Source of the DNA: Pseudarthrobacter sp. fls2-241-R2A-127
GTDB taxonomy: Bacteria; Actinomycetota; Actinomycetes; Actinomycetales; Micrococcaceae
DNA length: 64,000 nucleotides
NCBI RefSeq assembly: GCF_030209355.1
Contig: NZ_JARVSF010000002.1
Span: 124,001-188,000, forward strand
Reading direction: 5' to 3'
The translations under genes and the position numbers were made by a program. The notes beneath the pieces were generated by a model that was not told where the DNA came from, searched no databases, and saw only the letters and a list, made by a program, of their open reading frames with translations. Every line of letters starts with the position of its first letter. Positions within the stretch are counted from its first letter, which is position 1. Of the stretch, positions 52,386 to 62,564 are shown piece after piece.

Positions 52386-53240
52386 CTACAGCCCGGTGCG
52401 GCTCTCCGCCGGGACCTGGTCTTTCCACCAGGTGTCAAAGATGGTCACCGGCACCGTGCGCTTGTGCCGGGTGCGGAGGAACCTCTGTTCGATCGATTCG
52501 GCTACAGCTTCGGGAACGTCGCGGCCCTCGAGGTAGTCGTCGATCTGGTCGTAGCTGATACCGAGTTCGTCTTCGTCCGTGCGGCCCGGCCGGTCATCGA
52601 GCAGGTCGGCGGTAGGCACTTTCTCCCAGATGCGGGCCGGTGCTCCGAGCTCGGCCAGGAGGGCCCTGTTCTGCCGCTTATTGAGGCCGAACAGGGGAAG
52701 AATGTCCGCGCCGCCGTCGCCGTACTTGGTGAAGAATCCGGTCACGGATTCGGCGCCGTGGTCGGTGCCGATCACCAGGTAGTTGAATTCCCCTGCCAAG
52801 GCGTACTGGGCGATCATGCGGGTGCGTGCCTTGGTGTTGCCCTTGTGGAAGTCGGAAATCTCAGAGCCCACCGTCTTTTCGAACTCGTCCTCAAAGCCGT
52901 CCACCGCAGCGGAGATATTGAAGGTCCACTCGGTCTTGGCCTTGATGAAGTCCAGGGCTGCCTGCGCGTCCTCCTCATCATGCTGCACGCCGTAGGGCAG
53001 GCGCACGGCCACGAAGTTCGCTTCCACACCCTCGGCCTGGAGTTCCTCCACCGCCAGCTGCGCAAGGCGCCCGGCCAAGGATGAATCCAGGCCGCCGGAA
53101 ATGCCCAGGACGAAGCCTTTGGTATGCGTTGCCTTGAGGTATTCCTTGAGGAAAGTGACGCGCTTGCGCACCTCCCCTGCGGGGTCGATCCGGGGCAGAA
53201 CGCCCATTTCATCAATGATCTTGGCCTGGAGTTCGCGCAT
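52386..53240 (-). CDS. nadE: NAD+ synthase, ammonia-dependent
   Basis: This 284-aa enzyme converts deamido-NAD, ATP and ammonia to NAD. The P-loop is [18 protein letters not shown] (Ser48 onward), followed by [32 protein letters not shown] and [19 protein letters not shown], all diagnostic for NadE. No glutaminase domain is present, so it uses free ammonia. The ATG at 53240 gives MRELQAKII, the usual start. The C-terminal [10 protein letters not shown] is slightly longer than in Bacillus (272 aa). Confidence 0.95.
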   Translation of the reverse strand: MRELQAKIIDEMGVLPRIDPAGEVRKRVTFLKEYLKATHTKGFVLGISGGLDSSLAGRLAQLAVEELQAEGVEANFVAVRLPYGVQHDEEDAQAALDFIKAKTEWTFNISAAVDGFEDEFEKTVGSEISDFHKGNTKARTRMIAQYALAGEFNYLVIGTDHGAESVTGFFTKYGDGGADILPLFGLNKRQNRALLAELGAPARIWEKVPTADLLDDRPGRTDEDELGISYDQIDDYLEGRDVPEAVAESIEQRFLRTRHKRTVPVTIFDTWWKDQVPAESRTGL

Positions 53241-53315
53241 GTGGTCCAGCCTAGCCAGCGCTGTCAACAACCCTCAACTGTTCCAGGCGCGCGGCACCCG
53301 GCGTAGCGTAACTCC

Positions 53316-54602
53316 ATGGAGCGTACGGGGTGTGTGGTGGTGGGCGGCGGCCCGGCGGGGATGATGCTCGGCCTCCTCCTGGCCAGGGCCGGGGTGGACG
53401 TGGCCGTCCTGGAGAAACACGGCGATTTCCTGCGGGATTTCCGCGGCGACACGGTGCATGCTTCCACGATTCGGCTGATGGACGAGCTGGGTTTGGGCCC
53501 CGGATTCCGCGCCCTGCCGCAGAGCCGCCTGCAGAATGTGGCATTCCCGGTGCCGGGCGCCGGCCTGGTTACCCTGGCTGACTTCGACTCCCTGAAACCC
53601 CCGTACAACTACGTGGCCATGATGCCGCAGTGGGACTTCCTGGATTTCCTTGCCTTTGCCGCCAAGGCGGAACCGACGTTCACGCTGCTGATGGAAAGCG
53701 AAGCCACGGGCTTGGTGTTCGACGACGACGGCCGCGTCACCGGGGTGCGCTTCCGCTCCGCCGGTGGTGCCGCAGCCGGCGGGGAGCAGGTGATTCAAGC
53801 CGATGTGGTGGTGGCGGCAGACGGCCGGCATTCGGTGTTGCGCCGGGCCGCGGGGCTGTCCCCGAAGGAGTATCCGGTGCCGTTTGATGTGTGGTGGTTC
53901 AAACTTCCGCGCCGTGCCTCCGGAGGTGCCGGGGTGGCAGGGGTGGTCCCGGCGTTCGGTGACCGGGAAGCGATGATCGCCCTGAACCGCAGCGACTACT
54001 ACCAGATGGGCTATCTCGCCCCGAAAGGGGCGGACGCCAGGATCCGGGCTGAGGGTGTGGAACGGTTCCGCCGGCGTGTGGCCACGCTCCGCCCCGACCT
54101 GGCGGACAGCGTCGGCTCGATCAGCAGCGTGGAGGACCTGCACTGGCTGGATGTCAGGCTGAACCGGCTGCACCGGTGGTATGCCGACGGTTTCCTGTGC
54201 ATCGGGGACGCCGCGCACGCCATGTCCCCTGCCGACGGCGTGGGCATCAACCTCGCCATCCAGGACGCCGTGGCCGCGGCGAAGCGGCTCGCGCCGGACC
54301 TGCGCCGCGGACAGGTGCGCACCGCCACCCTTGCTGCGGTCCAGCACCGCCGCTGGATGCCCACCGTGGTGGTGCAAACGGTGCAGCGGATCATGCACCG
54401 GGCCCTGTTTGTTCCGTTGTTCGCCGGGAAGTTTCCCGCCACTGACGCCGGGAGCGCCGCTGCAGACACGTCCAGGCTCCGCCGGGTGCTGGTGTTCGTT
54501 ATTCGTCACAATCCCCTGATGAGGCGGCTCCTGCCCCGGCTCATCGCTTTCGGCCCACGTCCGGAGCACGCGCCAGGCTTTGCCCGCCCGCTCACCCACT
54601 AA
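53316..54602 (+). CDS. FAD-dependent monooxygenase (PHBH/PheA class)
   Basis: This 428-aa class A flavoprotein monooxygenase has the FAD motif VVVGGGPAGMMLGLLLARAG, the DG motif VVAADGRHSVLRRAAG, and the GD motif FLCIGDAAHAMSPADGVGINLAIQDA. A RGDTVHASTIRLMDELGL segment near residue 50 is typical of the group. Such enzymes hydroxylate aromatic or other lipophilic substrates with NAD(P)H. It lies 10 bp before pyrE, but no metabolic link is apparent. Confidence 0.88.
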   Translation: MERTGCVVVGGGPAGMMLGLLLARAGVDVAVLEKHGDFLRDFRGDTVHASTIRLMDELGLGPGFRALPQSRLQNVAFPVPGAGLVTLADFDSLKPPYNYVAMMPQWDFLDFLAFAAKAEPTFTLLMESEATGLVFDDDGRVTGVRFRSAGGAAAGGEQVIQADVVVAADGRHSVLRRAAGLSPKEYPVPFDVWWFKLPRRASGGAGVAGVVPAFGDREAMIALNRSDYYQMGYLAPKGADARIRAEGVERFRRRVATLRPDLADSVGSISSVEDLHWLDVRLNRLHRWYADGFLCIGDAAHAMSPADGVGINLAIQDAVAAAKRLAPDLRRGQVRTATLAAVQHRRWMPTVVVQTVQRIMHRALFVPLFAGKFPATDAGSAAADTSRLRRVLVFVIRHNPLMRRLLPRLIAFGPRPEHAPGFARPLTH

Positions 54603-54612
54603 ACTGGAGCCC

Positions 54613-55197
54613 ATGACTTCGCCCACTCACACTGCGCCCGACGCTGCAGCTGCCCGCGCCCGACTGCTCGAACTGATCAAGGAGCTCGCCGTTGTCCGCG
54701 GCAAGGTGATCCTTTCCAGCGGGGCCGAGGCCGACTACTACATCGACCTGCGCAGGATCACCCTGCACCACGAAGCTTCCAAGCTGGTGGGCCAGGTGAT
54801 GTTGGCCTTGGCGGACGACGCCGGGATCGATTTTGAGTGCGCAGGGGGCCTCACCATGGGCGCAGATCCCGTCGGTACGGCGGTGATGCACGCCGCGGTG
54901 GACGCAGGCCGGCCCATTGACGCTTTCGTGGTCCGCAAAGCCCAGAAGTCCTACGGCATGGGCCGCCAAGTGGAAGGCCCGTCCGTCGAAGGACGCAAGG
55001 TACTGGTCCTGGAGGATACGTCCACCACCGGAGGATCTGCGCTGACGGCAGTGGAAGGCGTCCGGAAGGCCGGGGGGAACGTGGTGGCCGTGGCTGTCAT
55101 CGTTGACCGGGACACCGGCGCCAAGGAAAAGATCGAGGCCGAAACGGGCGTTCCCTACCTGTTTGCGTTCGGCAAGGACGAGCTGGGCCTCGCTTAG
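54613..55197 (+). CDS. pyrE: orotate phosphoribosyltransferase
   Basis: This 194-aa enzyme of UMP synthesis has a PRPP-binding motif VLVLEDTSTTGGSAL. It also has the KVILSSGAEADYYIDLRR start, FECAGGLTMGADPVGTAV, and the VVRKAQKSYGMGRQVEG loop with the catalytic lysine. The ATG at 54613 gives the family's normal length; the frame also opens at 54580. It is separated from the rest of the pyr genes, a common situation in actinobacteria. Confidence 0.94.
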   Translation: MTSPTHTAPDAAAARARLLELIKELAVVRGKVILSSGAEADYYIDLRRITLHHEASKLVGQVMLALADDAGIDFECAGGLTMGADPVGTAVMHAAVDAGRPIDAFVVRKAQKSYGMGRQVEGPSVEGRKVLVLEDTSTTGGSALTAVEGVRKAGGNVVAVAVIVDRDTGAKEKIEAETGVPYLFAFGKDELGLA

Positions 55198-55319
55198 CCG
55201 GACGGCGCAGGCGCGGGGGGCCTGGGCGTGCTAACCGCAGAGCAGTGTCTTTTGGCACTTGGACGGCCCGTCCGGGCTGACTTATGATTTGCCTTAAACG
55301 ACTAGAGTCCTCGGAGACC

Positions 55320-56093
55320 ATGCCCTTGCTCCCCCCAATCCAGCCCCTGAGCGCTACCGACCAGGTCCAGAACCTGATCCTGGAAAGCGCCGATTTTGAG
55401 GACTTCCTCAACGAACTGGCGCGGTTTTCCGCGCACCAGATGGCAGGCGACGGCGACGACGCCCTGTGCGGCATCACGCTGCTCCGTGACCGAAAAGCAG
55501 CCACCATCGGCTGGAGCAGCCAGTCGGCCCGGGAAGTGGATGAAATCCAGTACTCCCTGTCCCAGGGGCCGTGCCTCACAGCGGCCAAGGAAGAACGTGA
55601 AGTCTACGTTCCGGACCTGTTCCAGGAAGACCGGTGGGGCCCGGACTACGCCACTGCTGTTGCGTCCCACGGGCTGCGCTCAGTGCTTTCACTGCCCTTC
55701 AACCTGCAGGGAGAGGCCAAGGCTGCCCTGAACCTGTACTCCGATGTGCCGCACAAGTTCGATGGCCGTGCTGCGGCCAGGGCGCGGGACTTCACCAGGG
55801 AAATTTCGCAGGCAATGCGCCTCGCGGTCAGGTTCTCGCTGCACGCGGACAGCGCCACCAACCTCCGCGCCACGCTCGAATCGCGGACCATCATCGACAT
55901 CGCCATCGGCATTGTCATGGCGCAAAACCGCTGCAGCCAGGCGGCCGCCGTCGAAATCCTCACGGAGGCGTCCAGCAACAGCAACACCAAGCTGCGGGAC
56001 ATCGCCAGGTCCCTGGTGGATTCCGTCGGCGGGGCGGGCGCGCACACCCACTACCAGGAGCCGGGCAGCATCAGGCCGGACCAGAGCGCCTGA
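55320..56093 (+). CDS. GAF-ANTAR domain protein (RNA-binding antiterminator type)
   Basis: This 257-aa protein (269 if the ATG at 55284 is used) has a GAF sensor domain (about 20-170, with LLRDRKAATIGWSSQSAREVDE and QGPCLTAAKEEREVYVPDL). It ends in an ANTAR helical domain (TNLRATLESRTIIDIAIGIVMAQNRCSQAAAVEIL) that binds two-hairpin RNA motifs to stop termination. GAF-ANTAR proteins are common in Arthrobacter and Mycobacterium. The ligand and RNA target are unknown. GGAG lies three bases before the ATG at 55320, a short spacing. Confidence 0.88.
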   Translation: MPLLPPIQPLSATDQVQNLILESADFEDFLNELARFSAHQMAGDGDDALCGITLLRDRKAATIGWSSQSAREVDEIQYSLSQGPCLTAAKEEREVYVPDLFQEDRWGPDYATAVASHGLRSVLSLPFNLQGEAKAALNLYSDVPHKFDGRAAARARDFTREISQAMRLAVRFSLHADSATNLRATLESRTIIDIAIGIVMAQNRCSQAAAVEILTEASSNSNTKLRDIARSLVDSVGGAGAHTHYQEPGSIRPDQSA

Positions 56094-56176
56094 GGGACAG
56101 CTTGTGCGGGGCTCCTGCTGGAGGTTACGCTTGCGGAGGTTGAGCCGTCGGCCATAGAACCTCTTTTGGAGTACCT

Positions 56177-56800
56177 ATGGACCGCGCGCTTGACGCACTT
56201 GTTGACCTCGATGTCTCTGCCGACATCGTCCGGATTGAAGTCCGGGGAACCCTTCGCCATGACACCCGTACGGAACTCGTCCACATTATTCGGCGGGTCC
56301 GGCGGATGGGCCTGCGCTGCCGCATCTGCGTTGATCTTTCCCAGGCTGCACTCATTGAATCATCGGCGCTCGCCGGGTTGCGCAGCGACCTGAACGCCAT
56401 GGACACCAACACCCTGCCGGGACTTCCCTCTGCCGGGGTGTCCCTCCAGCTTGTATCCGCCAGTTACGACCGGAACACGGACGGCTCTTCGACCACCCAA
56501 CCGCTCCTCATGGATGACGACGTCACCGAGCTGTTTACCGGTGCCGGTGATTTTGCCGAGGGACTCCCGCAGTTGCCGGTAATTTTCTTCGAAGTTCTGT
56601 ACGGCCGCGCGCTGGCCGAGTATTCGGACGAAGAACTGCTCAATGCCAGCGATTCCGTCTTCGCCCTGCTGGACAATCCGCAGGCGTTCGACGGCGCGGA
56701 CCTGCTGGGGCGCTACAACGACATCGGCCTGGAAATCATCCGCCGGCAGCAGAAGCCCCAGGCTCCGTTCCCGGCCACGGAGGGCCAGGCGGCAAGCTGA
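56177..56800 (+). CDS. STAS-like protein (207 aa)
   Basis: Residues 1-90 form a STAS-like fold: VRIEVRGTLRHDTRTELVHIIRRVRR, then CRICVDLSQAALIESSALAGLRSDL, where an anti-sigma-antagonist Ser would sit. The rest (ELFTGAGDFAEGLPQLPVIFFEVLYGRALAEYSDEELLNASDSVFALLD) is helical and unfamiliar. It may be a partner of the GAF-ANTAR protein 83 bp upstream. A strict STAS phosphorylation motif is not clear, so the assignment is tentative. Confidence 0.65.
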   Translation: MDRALDALVDLDVSADIVRIEVRGTLRHDTRTELVHIIRRVRRMGLRCRICVDLSQAALIESSALAGLRSDLNAMDTNTLPGLPSAGVSLQLVSASYDRNTDGSSTTQPLLMDDDVTELFTGAGDFAEGLPQLPVIFFEVLYGRALAEYSDEELLNASDSVFALLDNPQAFDGADLLGRYNDIGLEIIRRQQKPQAPFPATEGQAAS

Positions 56801-56870
56801 CCGCCGCGTCACGGAATGGTTACGTACCGCTCCTTGCGGCGTTTACTTCAGGTGTGCTTACGGTAGGGGT

Positions 56871-57911
56871 GTGCCGTATGAGGGGGAGACAGGTCCGCAG
56901 AACCGGCGCGGGGTCCCCCAGGCCCGGCTGCTGGCGGAGGCTGCTGCCCTCAAGCGCTTTTCCCGCCGGACGTTCCTCGCCGGTGCCGGGGCGTCCGGAT
57001 TGCTCGCTGCCGACATGCTGCTGACCCGTGAAGTGCAGTCGCAGCGCCAAACCACAAAAATCCTGCCTGTTGCGGATGATTTCGCCGACGCCTACTACCC
57101 GGACGCCTGCTGGTTCCTGTTTCCCGGGTACAAAACCAGCTGGGAAGAGGCCCAGTGGATCCTCAACACCCTCCGCGGGTCGCTGAACAAGCGTGCCCGG
57201 CTCGCCGCCGTCGGCTATTCCAACCTGGGGCTCGACGTCACCGAGGTGGTCAGTGCGATCTCCGAGTACGCCGCGGTAGAGAAGATCACCAAGCTGTTCT
57301 TCTACGGCCACAGCTTCGGCGGCATGCTGGCCACCCAAGTGGCCGCCCGGCTCCTTGCTGTGGCAGGCATCCAAGTGCAGTTCATCGTGCTGGACTCAAG
57401 CCCCTACAGTGCGCATGACGTCCTGGACCAGAGCTGGTTCGACGGCGTGGTGTTCCTGTACGAGCGCGGCTTCAGGTTCCCGTCCACCCTCCGCGGAGGC
57501 TACGAGCTGGGGGAGCGGATCATCCACAAGGACGAACGGAGCTGGCGCCAGATCCTGGACCAGACGCTTGAGCAACTTTCGCCGATCGCCCCGTCCAGCG
57601 TGCTGATCCAAACCGAGTCTGCGTACATTTACCACTTCGAGGGCGGCCAGTTCGCGGGGCAGCTGGGAACCGCGAAGATGGCCTATCTCGGCAACCCCAA
57701 GGACCAGACCGTTGACTACGAAACGGCCTCGGAGACGTGGGCGGTGGCGTTCAAGGACAACATGGTCTCCAGCGGCCTGCAAACCATCGGAGCGGCGCCG
57801 GCCCACGCCAGCCCCGGGTGGAATCCGCAGATCTACCGGCCCCTCCTGACGGAGCTGCTGGATGAGTACTTCCCGTTGCCCCGGGGCGGCTCCCGGGTGA
57901 GTATCTTCTAG
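56871..57911 (+). CDS. Tat-exported alpha/beta-hydrolase-like protein
   Basis: This 346-aa protein has a twin-arginine signal KRFSRRTFLAGAGASGLLAA (Arg32-Arg33) and an alpha/beta-hydrolase core with nucleophile-elbow GHSFGG (Ser148) in LFFYGHSFGGMLATQ. A DSSPYS segment follows. The closest functional idea is a lipase or esterase secreted in folded form. The start is a GTG at 56871; codons further upstream are non-coding in pattern. Its stop TAG overlaps the stop of the convergent HAD gene through the palindrome CTAG at 57908-57911. Confidence 0.8.
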   Translation: MPYEGETGPQNRRGVPQARLLAEAAALKRFSRRTFLAGAGASGLLAADMLLTREVQSQRQTTKILPVADDFADAYYPDACWFLFPGYKTSWEEAQWILNTLRGSLNKRARLAAVGYSNLGLDVTEVVSAISEYAAVEKITKLFFYGHSFGGMLATQVAARLLAVAGIQVQFIVLDSSPYSAHDVLDQSWFDGVVFLYERGFRFPSTLRGGYELGERIIHKDERSWRQILDQTLEQLSPIAPSSVLIQTESAYIYHFEGGQFAGQLGTAKMAYLGNPKDQTVDYETASETWAVAFKDNMVSSGLQTIGAAPAHASPGWNPQIYRPLLTELLDEYFPLPRGGSRVSIF

Positions 57912-58738
57912 ATCTGGTTCTTCAGGTCTGCCACCGAGTTCAGCACCTGGTTGGGCCGGAACGGGTAGGCGGCGATGTCGTCCTTGTGCGTGATGCCGCT
58001 GAGGACCAGGACGGTGTGCAGGCCTGCCTCCATGCCGGCGATGATGTCCGTGTCCATCCGGTCCCCGATCATGGCGGTGGTTTCGGAGTGGGCGTCGATC
58101 TGGTTCATCGCGGACCGGAACATCATCGGGTTTGGCTTGCCCACAATGTAGGGCTCGCGGCCGGTGGCCTTGGTGATCAGGGCGGCAATGGCACCGGTGG
58201 CGGGCATGGGGCCGTCCTTGGAAGGGCCGGTGGCATCCGGGTTGGTGGCAATGAACCGGGCGCCGGCCAGGATCAGGCGGATGGCGGTGGTTATCGCCTC
58301 AAAACTGTAGGTGCGCGTCTCGCCCAGCACCACGAAGTCCGGATTCTGGTCGGTGAGGATGAAGCCCGCCTCGTGCAGCGCCGTCGTCAGCCCTGCCTCG
58401 CCGATAGTGTAGGCGCGGTTTCCGGATTCCGAGCCGCGCACCTGGTCCTTCAGGAACTGTGCCGTGGCCAGCGCCGAGGTCCAGATGTTTTCCTCCGGGA
58501 TCTCCAAGCCGGAGGAGCGCAGGCGGGCGGCGAGGTCGCGCGGGGTGAAGATCGAGTTGTTGGTCAGCACCAGGAACCGTTTGGATGTATCCACCCAGCG
58601 CTGGATCAGCTCGGCAGCGCCTGGAATAGGCTGGTTCTCGTGGACCAGGACGCCGTCCATGTCCGTCAGCCAGCATTCAATTTCCTGGCCGTTGCGGTAA
58701 ACCGCGGGGTTTCCTGCTGCCTGGACTTCTTCTGCCAC
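57908..58738 (-). CDS. HAD-IIA family sugar/nucleotide phosphatase (NagD-like)
   Basis: This 276-aa phosphatase has motif I LTDMDGVLV (Asp26, Asp28), motif II LVLTNNS, the cap-insert hallmarks ENIWTSALATAQFL and FIATNPDATGPSKDG, the lysine in VGKPNPMMF and motif IV MIGDRMDTDIIAGMEAGL. This is the NagD/HAD-IIA pattern for nucleotide or sugar monophosphates. The GTG at 58738 is chosen because GGTGGAGGT lies four bases upstream; an in-frame ATG is four codons earlier. Confidence 0.9.
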   Translation of the reverse strand: MAEEVQAAGNPAVYRNGQEIECWLTDMDGVLVHENQPIPGAAELIQRWVDTSKRFLVLTNNSIFTPRDLAARLRSSGLEIPEENIWTSALATAQFLKDQVRGSESGNRAYTIGEAGLTTALHEAGFILTDQNPDFVVLGETRTYSFEAITTAIRLILAGARFIATNPDATGPSKDGPMPATGAIAALITKATGREPYIVGKPNPMMFRSAMNQIDAHSETTAMIGDRMDTDIIAGMEAGLHTVLVLSGITHKDDIAAYPFRPNQVLNSVADLKNQI

Positions 58739-58790
58739 GTCTACCTCCACCGGTGATGAATGCTCCAGTGGTCCAGTCTAGTGTTGAAGG

Positions 58791-59465
58791 GTGAACCAAA
58801 CGCCCGGGATGACAGACGAACCCAACCACGAGCCCGGGGATGCCGGACCCGCCAAGGCGGAGGTCGGCGTCGGGCCCTGGGAGGGTGAATTGCCGGCAGG
58901 CGACCACTGGGATCCGGACCTCCTGGCGGACGGGGACCGGCGCAACGTCCTGGACAAGTACCGTTACTGGAAACACGAGGCGATTGTCGCCGAGCTGGAC
59001 TCCCGGCGGCACAACTTCCACGTGGCCATCGAAAACTGGCAGCACGACCTGAACATCGGCACGGTGGTGCGCACGGCCAACGCCTTCCTCGCCAAAGAGG
59101 TCCACATCATCGGCCGACGGCGGTGGAACCGGCGCGGCGCCATGGTCACCGACCGCTACCAGCACGTGCGCCACCACGCGACTGTGGAGGACTTCGTCCA
59201 GTGGGCGCAGGGGGAGGGGCTGGCGATCATCGGGATCGACATCTTCCCCGACTCTGTCCCCCTGGAAACCTACGAACTCCCGCGGGACTGCGTGCTGGTC
59301 TTTGGCCAGGAAGGTCCGGGGCTAACGCCGGAGGTCCACCAGGCCGCCGTTGCCACCTTGTCCATCGAGCAGTTTGGCTCCACCCGGTCCATCAATGCCG
59401 CGTCCGCAGCCGCCATCGCCATGCACGCCTGGGTCCGCCGCCACGTCTTCGGCCAGCACGTCTGA
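58791..59465 (+). CDS. TrmH/SpoU-family RNA 2'-O-methyltransferase
   Basis: This 224-aa SPOUT methyltransferase has motif 1 HNFHVAIENWQHDLNIGTVVRTANAF, motif 2 VFGQEGPGLTPEV and motif 3 SIEQFGSTRSINAASAAAIAMHAW, which form the trefoil-knot SAM site. An acidic N-terminal extension of about 35 residues precedes it. The target is probably a tRNA or rRNA ribose, but the sequence does not specify which. A GTG start at 58791 is used; ATG 58809 is possible. Confidence 0.9.
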   Translation: MNQTPGMTDEPNHEPGDAGPAKAEVGVGPWEGELPAGDHWDPDLLADGDRRNVLDKYRYWKHEAIVAELDSRRHNFHVAIENWQHDLNIGTVVRTANAFLAKEVHIIGRRRWNRRGAMVTDRYQHVRHHATVEDFVQWAQGEGLAIIGIDIFPDSVPLETYELPRDCVLVFGQEGPGLTPEVHQAAVATLSIEQFGSTRSINAASAAAIAMHAWVRRHVFGQHV

Positions 59466-59587
59466 GTATTACCGACCGGTGACCCGAAACACCCTGCCTG
59501 CCAGGGAATGGCTAGGATGGTGCCAAGCCGTAAGCGGTCTACTTGAGGGTCATCCACCCACAGACGAAACTCAGCAGAGGAGCCAGC

Positions 59588-60607
<1,020 letters not shown>

Positions 60608-61030
60608 ATGTCGGATGAGTTCCGCAAGAACCTGATGGGGCCGGAGCCCACGCTCCTGCCTGCCGAGACTGAGGTCAACGGGCAGCTGGAAGCCGGCCAC
60701 GAGGCCCTGGACCTGGTGGAAAAGCACCCCACGTCCTCGCTGCTGTGGGCCATCCTGGCTGAGGAAGCGTGGAGCGAGGGCCGTACCATCGACTCCTACG
60801 CTTACGCCCGGGTGGGCTATCACCGCGGACTGGACGCGTTGCGCCGCAACGGCTGGCGCGGCGTGGGGCCCATCCCGTGGGAGCACGAGCCAAACCGCGG
60901 GTTCCTGCGTGCGCTCTACTCGCTGGGCCGGGCCTCATCGGCCATCGGCGAAGCTGACGAGCCGGAGCGGATCGAAAAGTTCCTCAACGACTCTGACCCC
61001 ACGGCGAAGGCAGCCATCGAGGCGAGCTAA
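60608..61030 (+). CDS. DUF3151 family protein
   Basis: This 140-aa protein fits DUF3151, a small actinobacterial family often next to fba. It has helical TPR-like segments (AGHEALDLVEKHPTSSLLWAILAEEAWSEGR; GYHRGLDALRRNGWRGVGPIPWEHEPNRGFLRALYSLGRAS). It starts on the base after the fba stop, so it is cotranslated with fba. Its function is unknown; the constant linkage suggests a role around the aldolase or central carbon metabolism. Confidence 0.88.
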   Translation: MSDEFRKNLMGPEPTLLPAETEVNGQLEAGHEALDLVEKHPTSSLLWAILAEEAWSEGRTIDSYAYARVGYHRGLDALRRNGWRGVGPIPWEHEPNRGFLRALYSLGRASSAIGEADEPERIEKFLNDSDPTAKAAIEAS

Positions 61031-61067
61031 CAGCGTGGGCGGATGAACCAGGCCGCGGCGCTTAAAT

Positions 61068-61086
61068 GACGACGGCGGGTGGCCAC
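61068..61086. repeat. left arm of an intergenic hairpin split by IS30
   Basis: GACGACGGCGGGTGGCCAC is the exact reverse complement of 62618-62636. With the insertion sequence removed the two arms lie about 32 bases apart and form a 19-bp hairpin between the converging DUF3151 and UDG-like genes. Confidence 0.85.
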
Positions 61087-61133
61087 CTTTGGAAGGTGGG
61101 GCGGTTTCTAGGGGTCGTTGCAACACCTCTTGG

Positions 61134-62564
61134 TTAGGTGGTTAGTAGTAAATCACGTAAACGCTCGGCTGGAGTCTTCCAGCCGAGCGTTTTGCGTGGG
61201 CGGCCGTTGAGTTCCTGGGCGACGTGTTCGAGGTCTTCGGGTCCGTAGACGGACAGATCGGTTCCTTTGGGGAAGTACTGTCGCAGCAGCCCATTGGTGT
61301 TCTCGTTCGAGCCGCGCTGCCAGGGACTTGCGGGGTCGCAGAAGTAGACCTGCATGTCGGTGGCCAGGGTGAAGCATTTGTGGGCTGCCATTTCCGCTCC
61401 CTGGTCCCAGGTCAGGGAACCACGCAGGTGTGCCGGCAGGGTGGACATGGTCTTGATGAGGCCGTCACGGACGGTTTCTGCGGTGTGGTCGTCCTGAAGG
61501 TGGACGAGCATGACGTAGCGGGTGGTGCGTTCGACCAGGGTCCCTATCGCGGACTGGTTGTGGGCGCCGGTGATGAGATCACCTTCCCAATGGCCGGGGA
61601 CGGCGCGGTCCTCGATTTCGGGCGGCCGATCGGAAATCATAGTCATGGGGTCCACGAACCGGGGAGTGCGTTGTTCCCCGGTTCGGTGAGGTTTGCGGCG
61701 GGCCCGGCCGCTGCGCAGGGCTGCCTGGATCTCGCGTTTCAGTCCGCCTCTGGCCTGGATGTACAGGGCTTGGTAAATCGTCTCTGGGCTCACGCGCATC
61801 TCCGGGTTGTCGGGGAACTCTTCGACCAGCGTGTGGCTGATCTGTTCCGGAGACCAGCGTAGGAGCAGCTTGTCCTTCACATACTCACGCAGCGAGGACT
61901 CAGCGGCGAGTTTAGCCGTCTTGGGCCGGGCTCGCCGGGCAGCGGCTTTGCGATGTGCACCGTGGGGCAGGTAGCCCATCCGGGGATCCGTATTCCGGGC
62001 CAGTTCCCTGCTGACCGTTGAGGGCGACCGCCCCAGGGTATGGGCTATCGCCCTAATCGATGATCCCGCGGTCTGCAGGTCCCGGATCAGCTCCCGCTCA
62101 TGGACGTTGAGGTATCGCGGGTCAAGGCGCTTCTCCAGGGCAGATACCGGGACCGGTTTGGTTCCGGCCGTCCCGCCGGGCCGGGTCATGGTGGTCACCC
62201 CATTGTTGTAGTCCACCGTCCTGCCGCCAGGGTAAATTCTGCCGTTCCGAGTCCTGCGGACACCCGTGTCCCACTCGTCGGCAGTTGTACGGTGAATGCC
62301 CAGCGTCCTGGCCGCCTCTCGGCGCGAGAAACCTGCATGACGAAGCCGGAAGAAATCCTCCCGGGTAGGCATTTCTGAACGCTTCCGGGCCAAGCCAGCC
62401 TTCTGTATCCACCGATAACAGGTATTCCGGTTCAGTCCGACCTCAGCCGCAGCGTCGGTCGCATTTCCAAGCCGCTCAAACGCCCGGAAGAACTGCTCCA
62501 TCTGCTCAGCTGTCGCCCTCGCATACTTCCTTGACTTAGACGAAGGATCGCTTAAATGCGGCAC
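61134..62564 (-). CDS. IS30-family transposase
   Basis: This 476-aa transposase (488 if a TTG at 62600 in the terminal repeat is used) has two N-terminal helix-turn-helix regions (ATDAAAEVGLNRNTCYRWI; STVSRELARNTDPR) and a C-terminal DDE domain. The acids are visible in GHWEGDLITG (D), LTWDQGAEMA (D) and SNENTNGLLRQYFPKG (E). No frameshift or stop interrupts it, so it should be active. The GTG at 62564 directly follows a hairpin made from an extra copy of the terminal repeat, which also contains the probable ribosome-binding site GGGAG. Confidence 0.93.
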   Translation of the reverse strand: MPHLSDPSSKSRKYARATAEQMEQFFRAFERLGNATDAAAEVGLNRNTCYRWIQKAGLARKRSEMPTREDFFRLRHAGFSRREAARTLGIHRTTADEWDTGVRRTRNGRIYPGGRTVDYNNGVTTMTRPGGTAGTKPVPVSALEKRLDPRYLNVHERELIRDLQTAGSSIRAIAHTLGRSPSTVSRELARNTDPRMGYLPHGAHRKAAARRARPKTAKLAAESSLREYVKDKLLLRWSPEQISHTLVEEFPDNPEMRVSPETIYQALYIQARGGLKREIQAALRSGRARRKPHRTGEQRTPRFVDPMTMISDRPPEIEDRAVPGHWEGDLITGAHNQSAIGTLVERTTRYVMLVHLQDDHTAETVRDGLIKTMSTLPAHLRGSLTWDQGAEMAAHKCFTLATDMQVYFCDPASPWQRGSNENTNGLLRQYFPKGTDLSVYGPEDLEHVAQELNGRPRKTLGWKTPAERLRDLLLTT

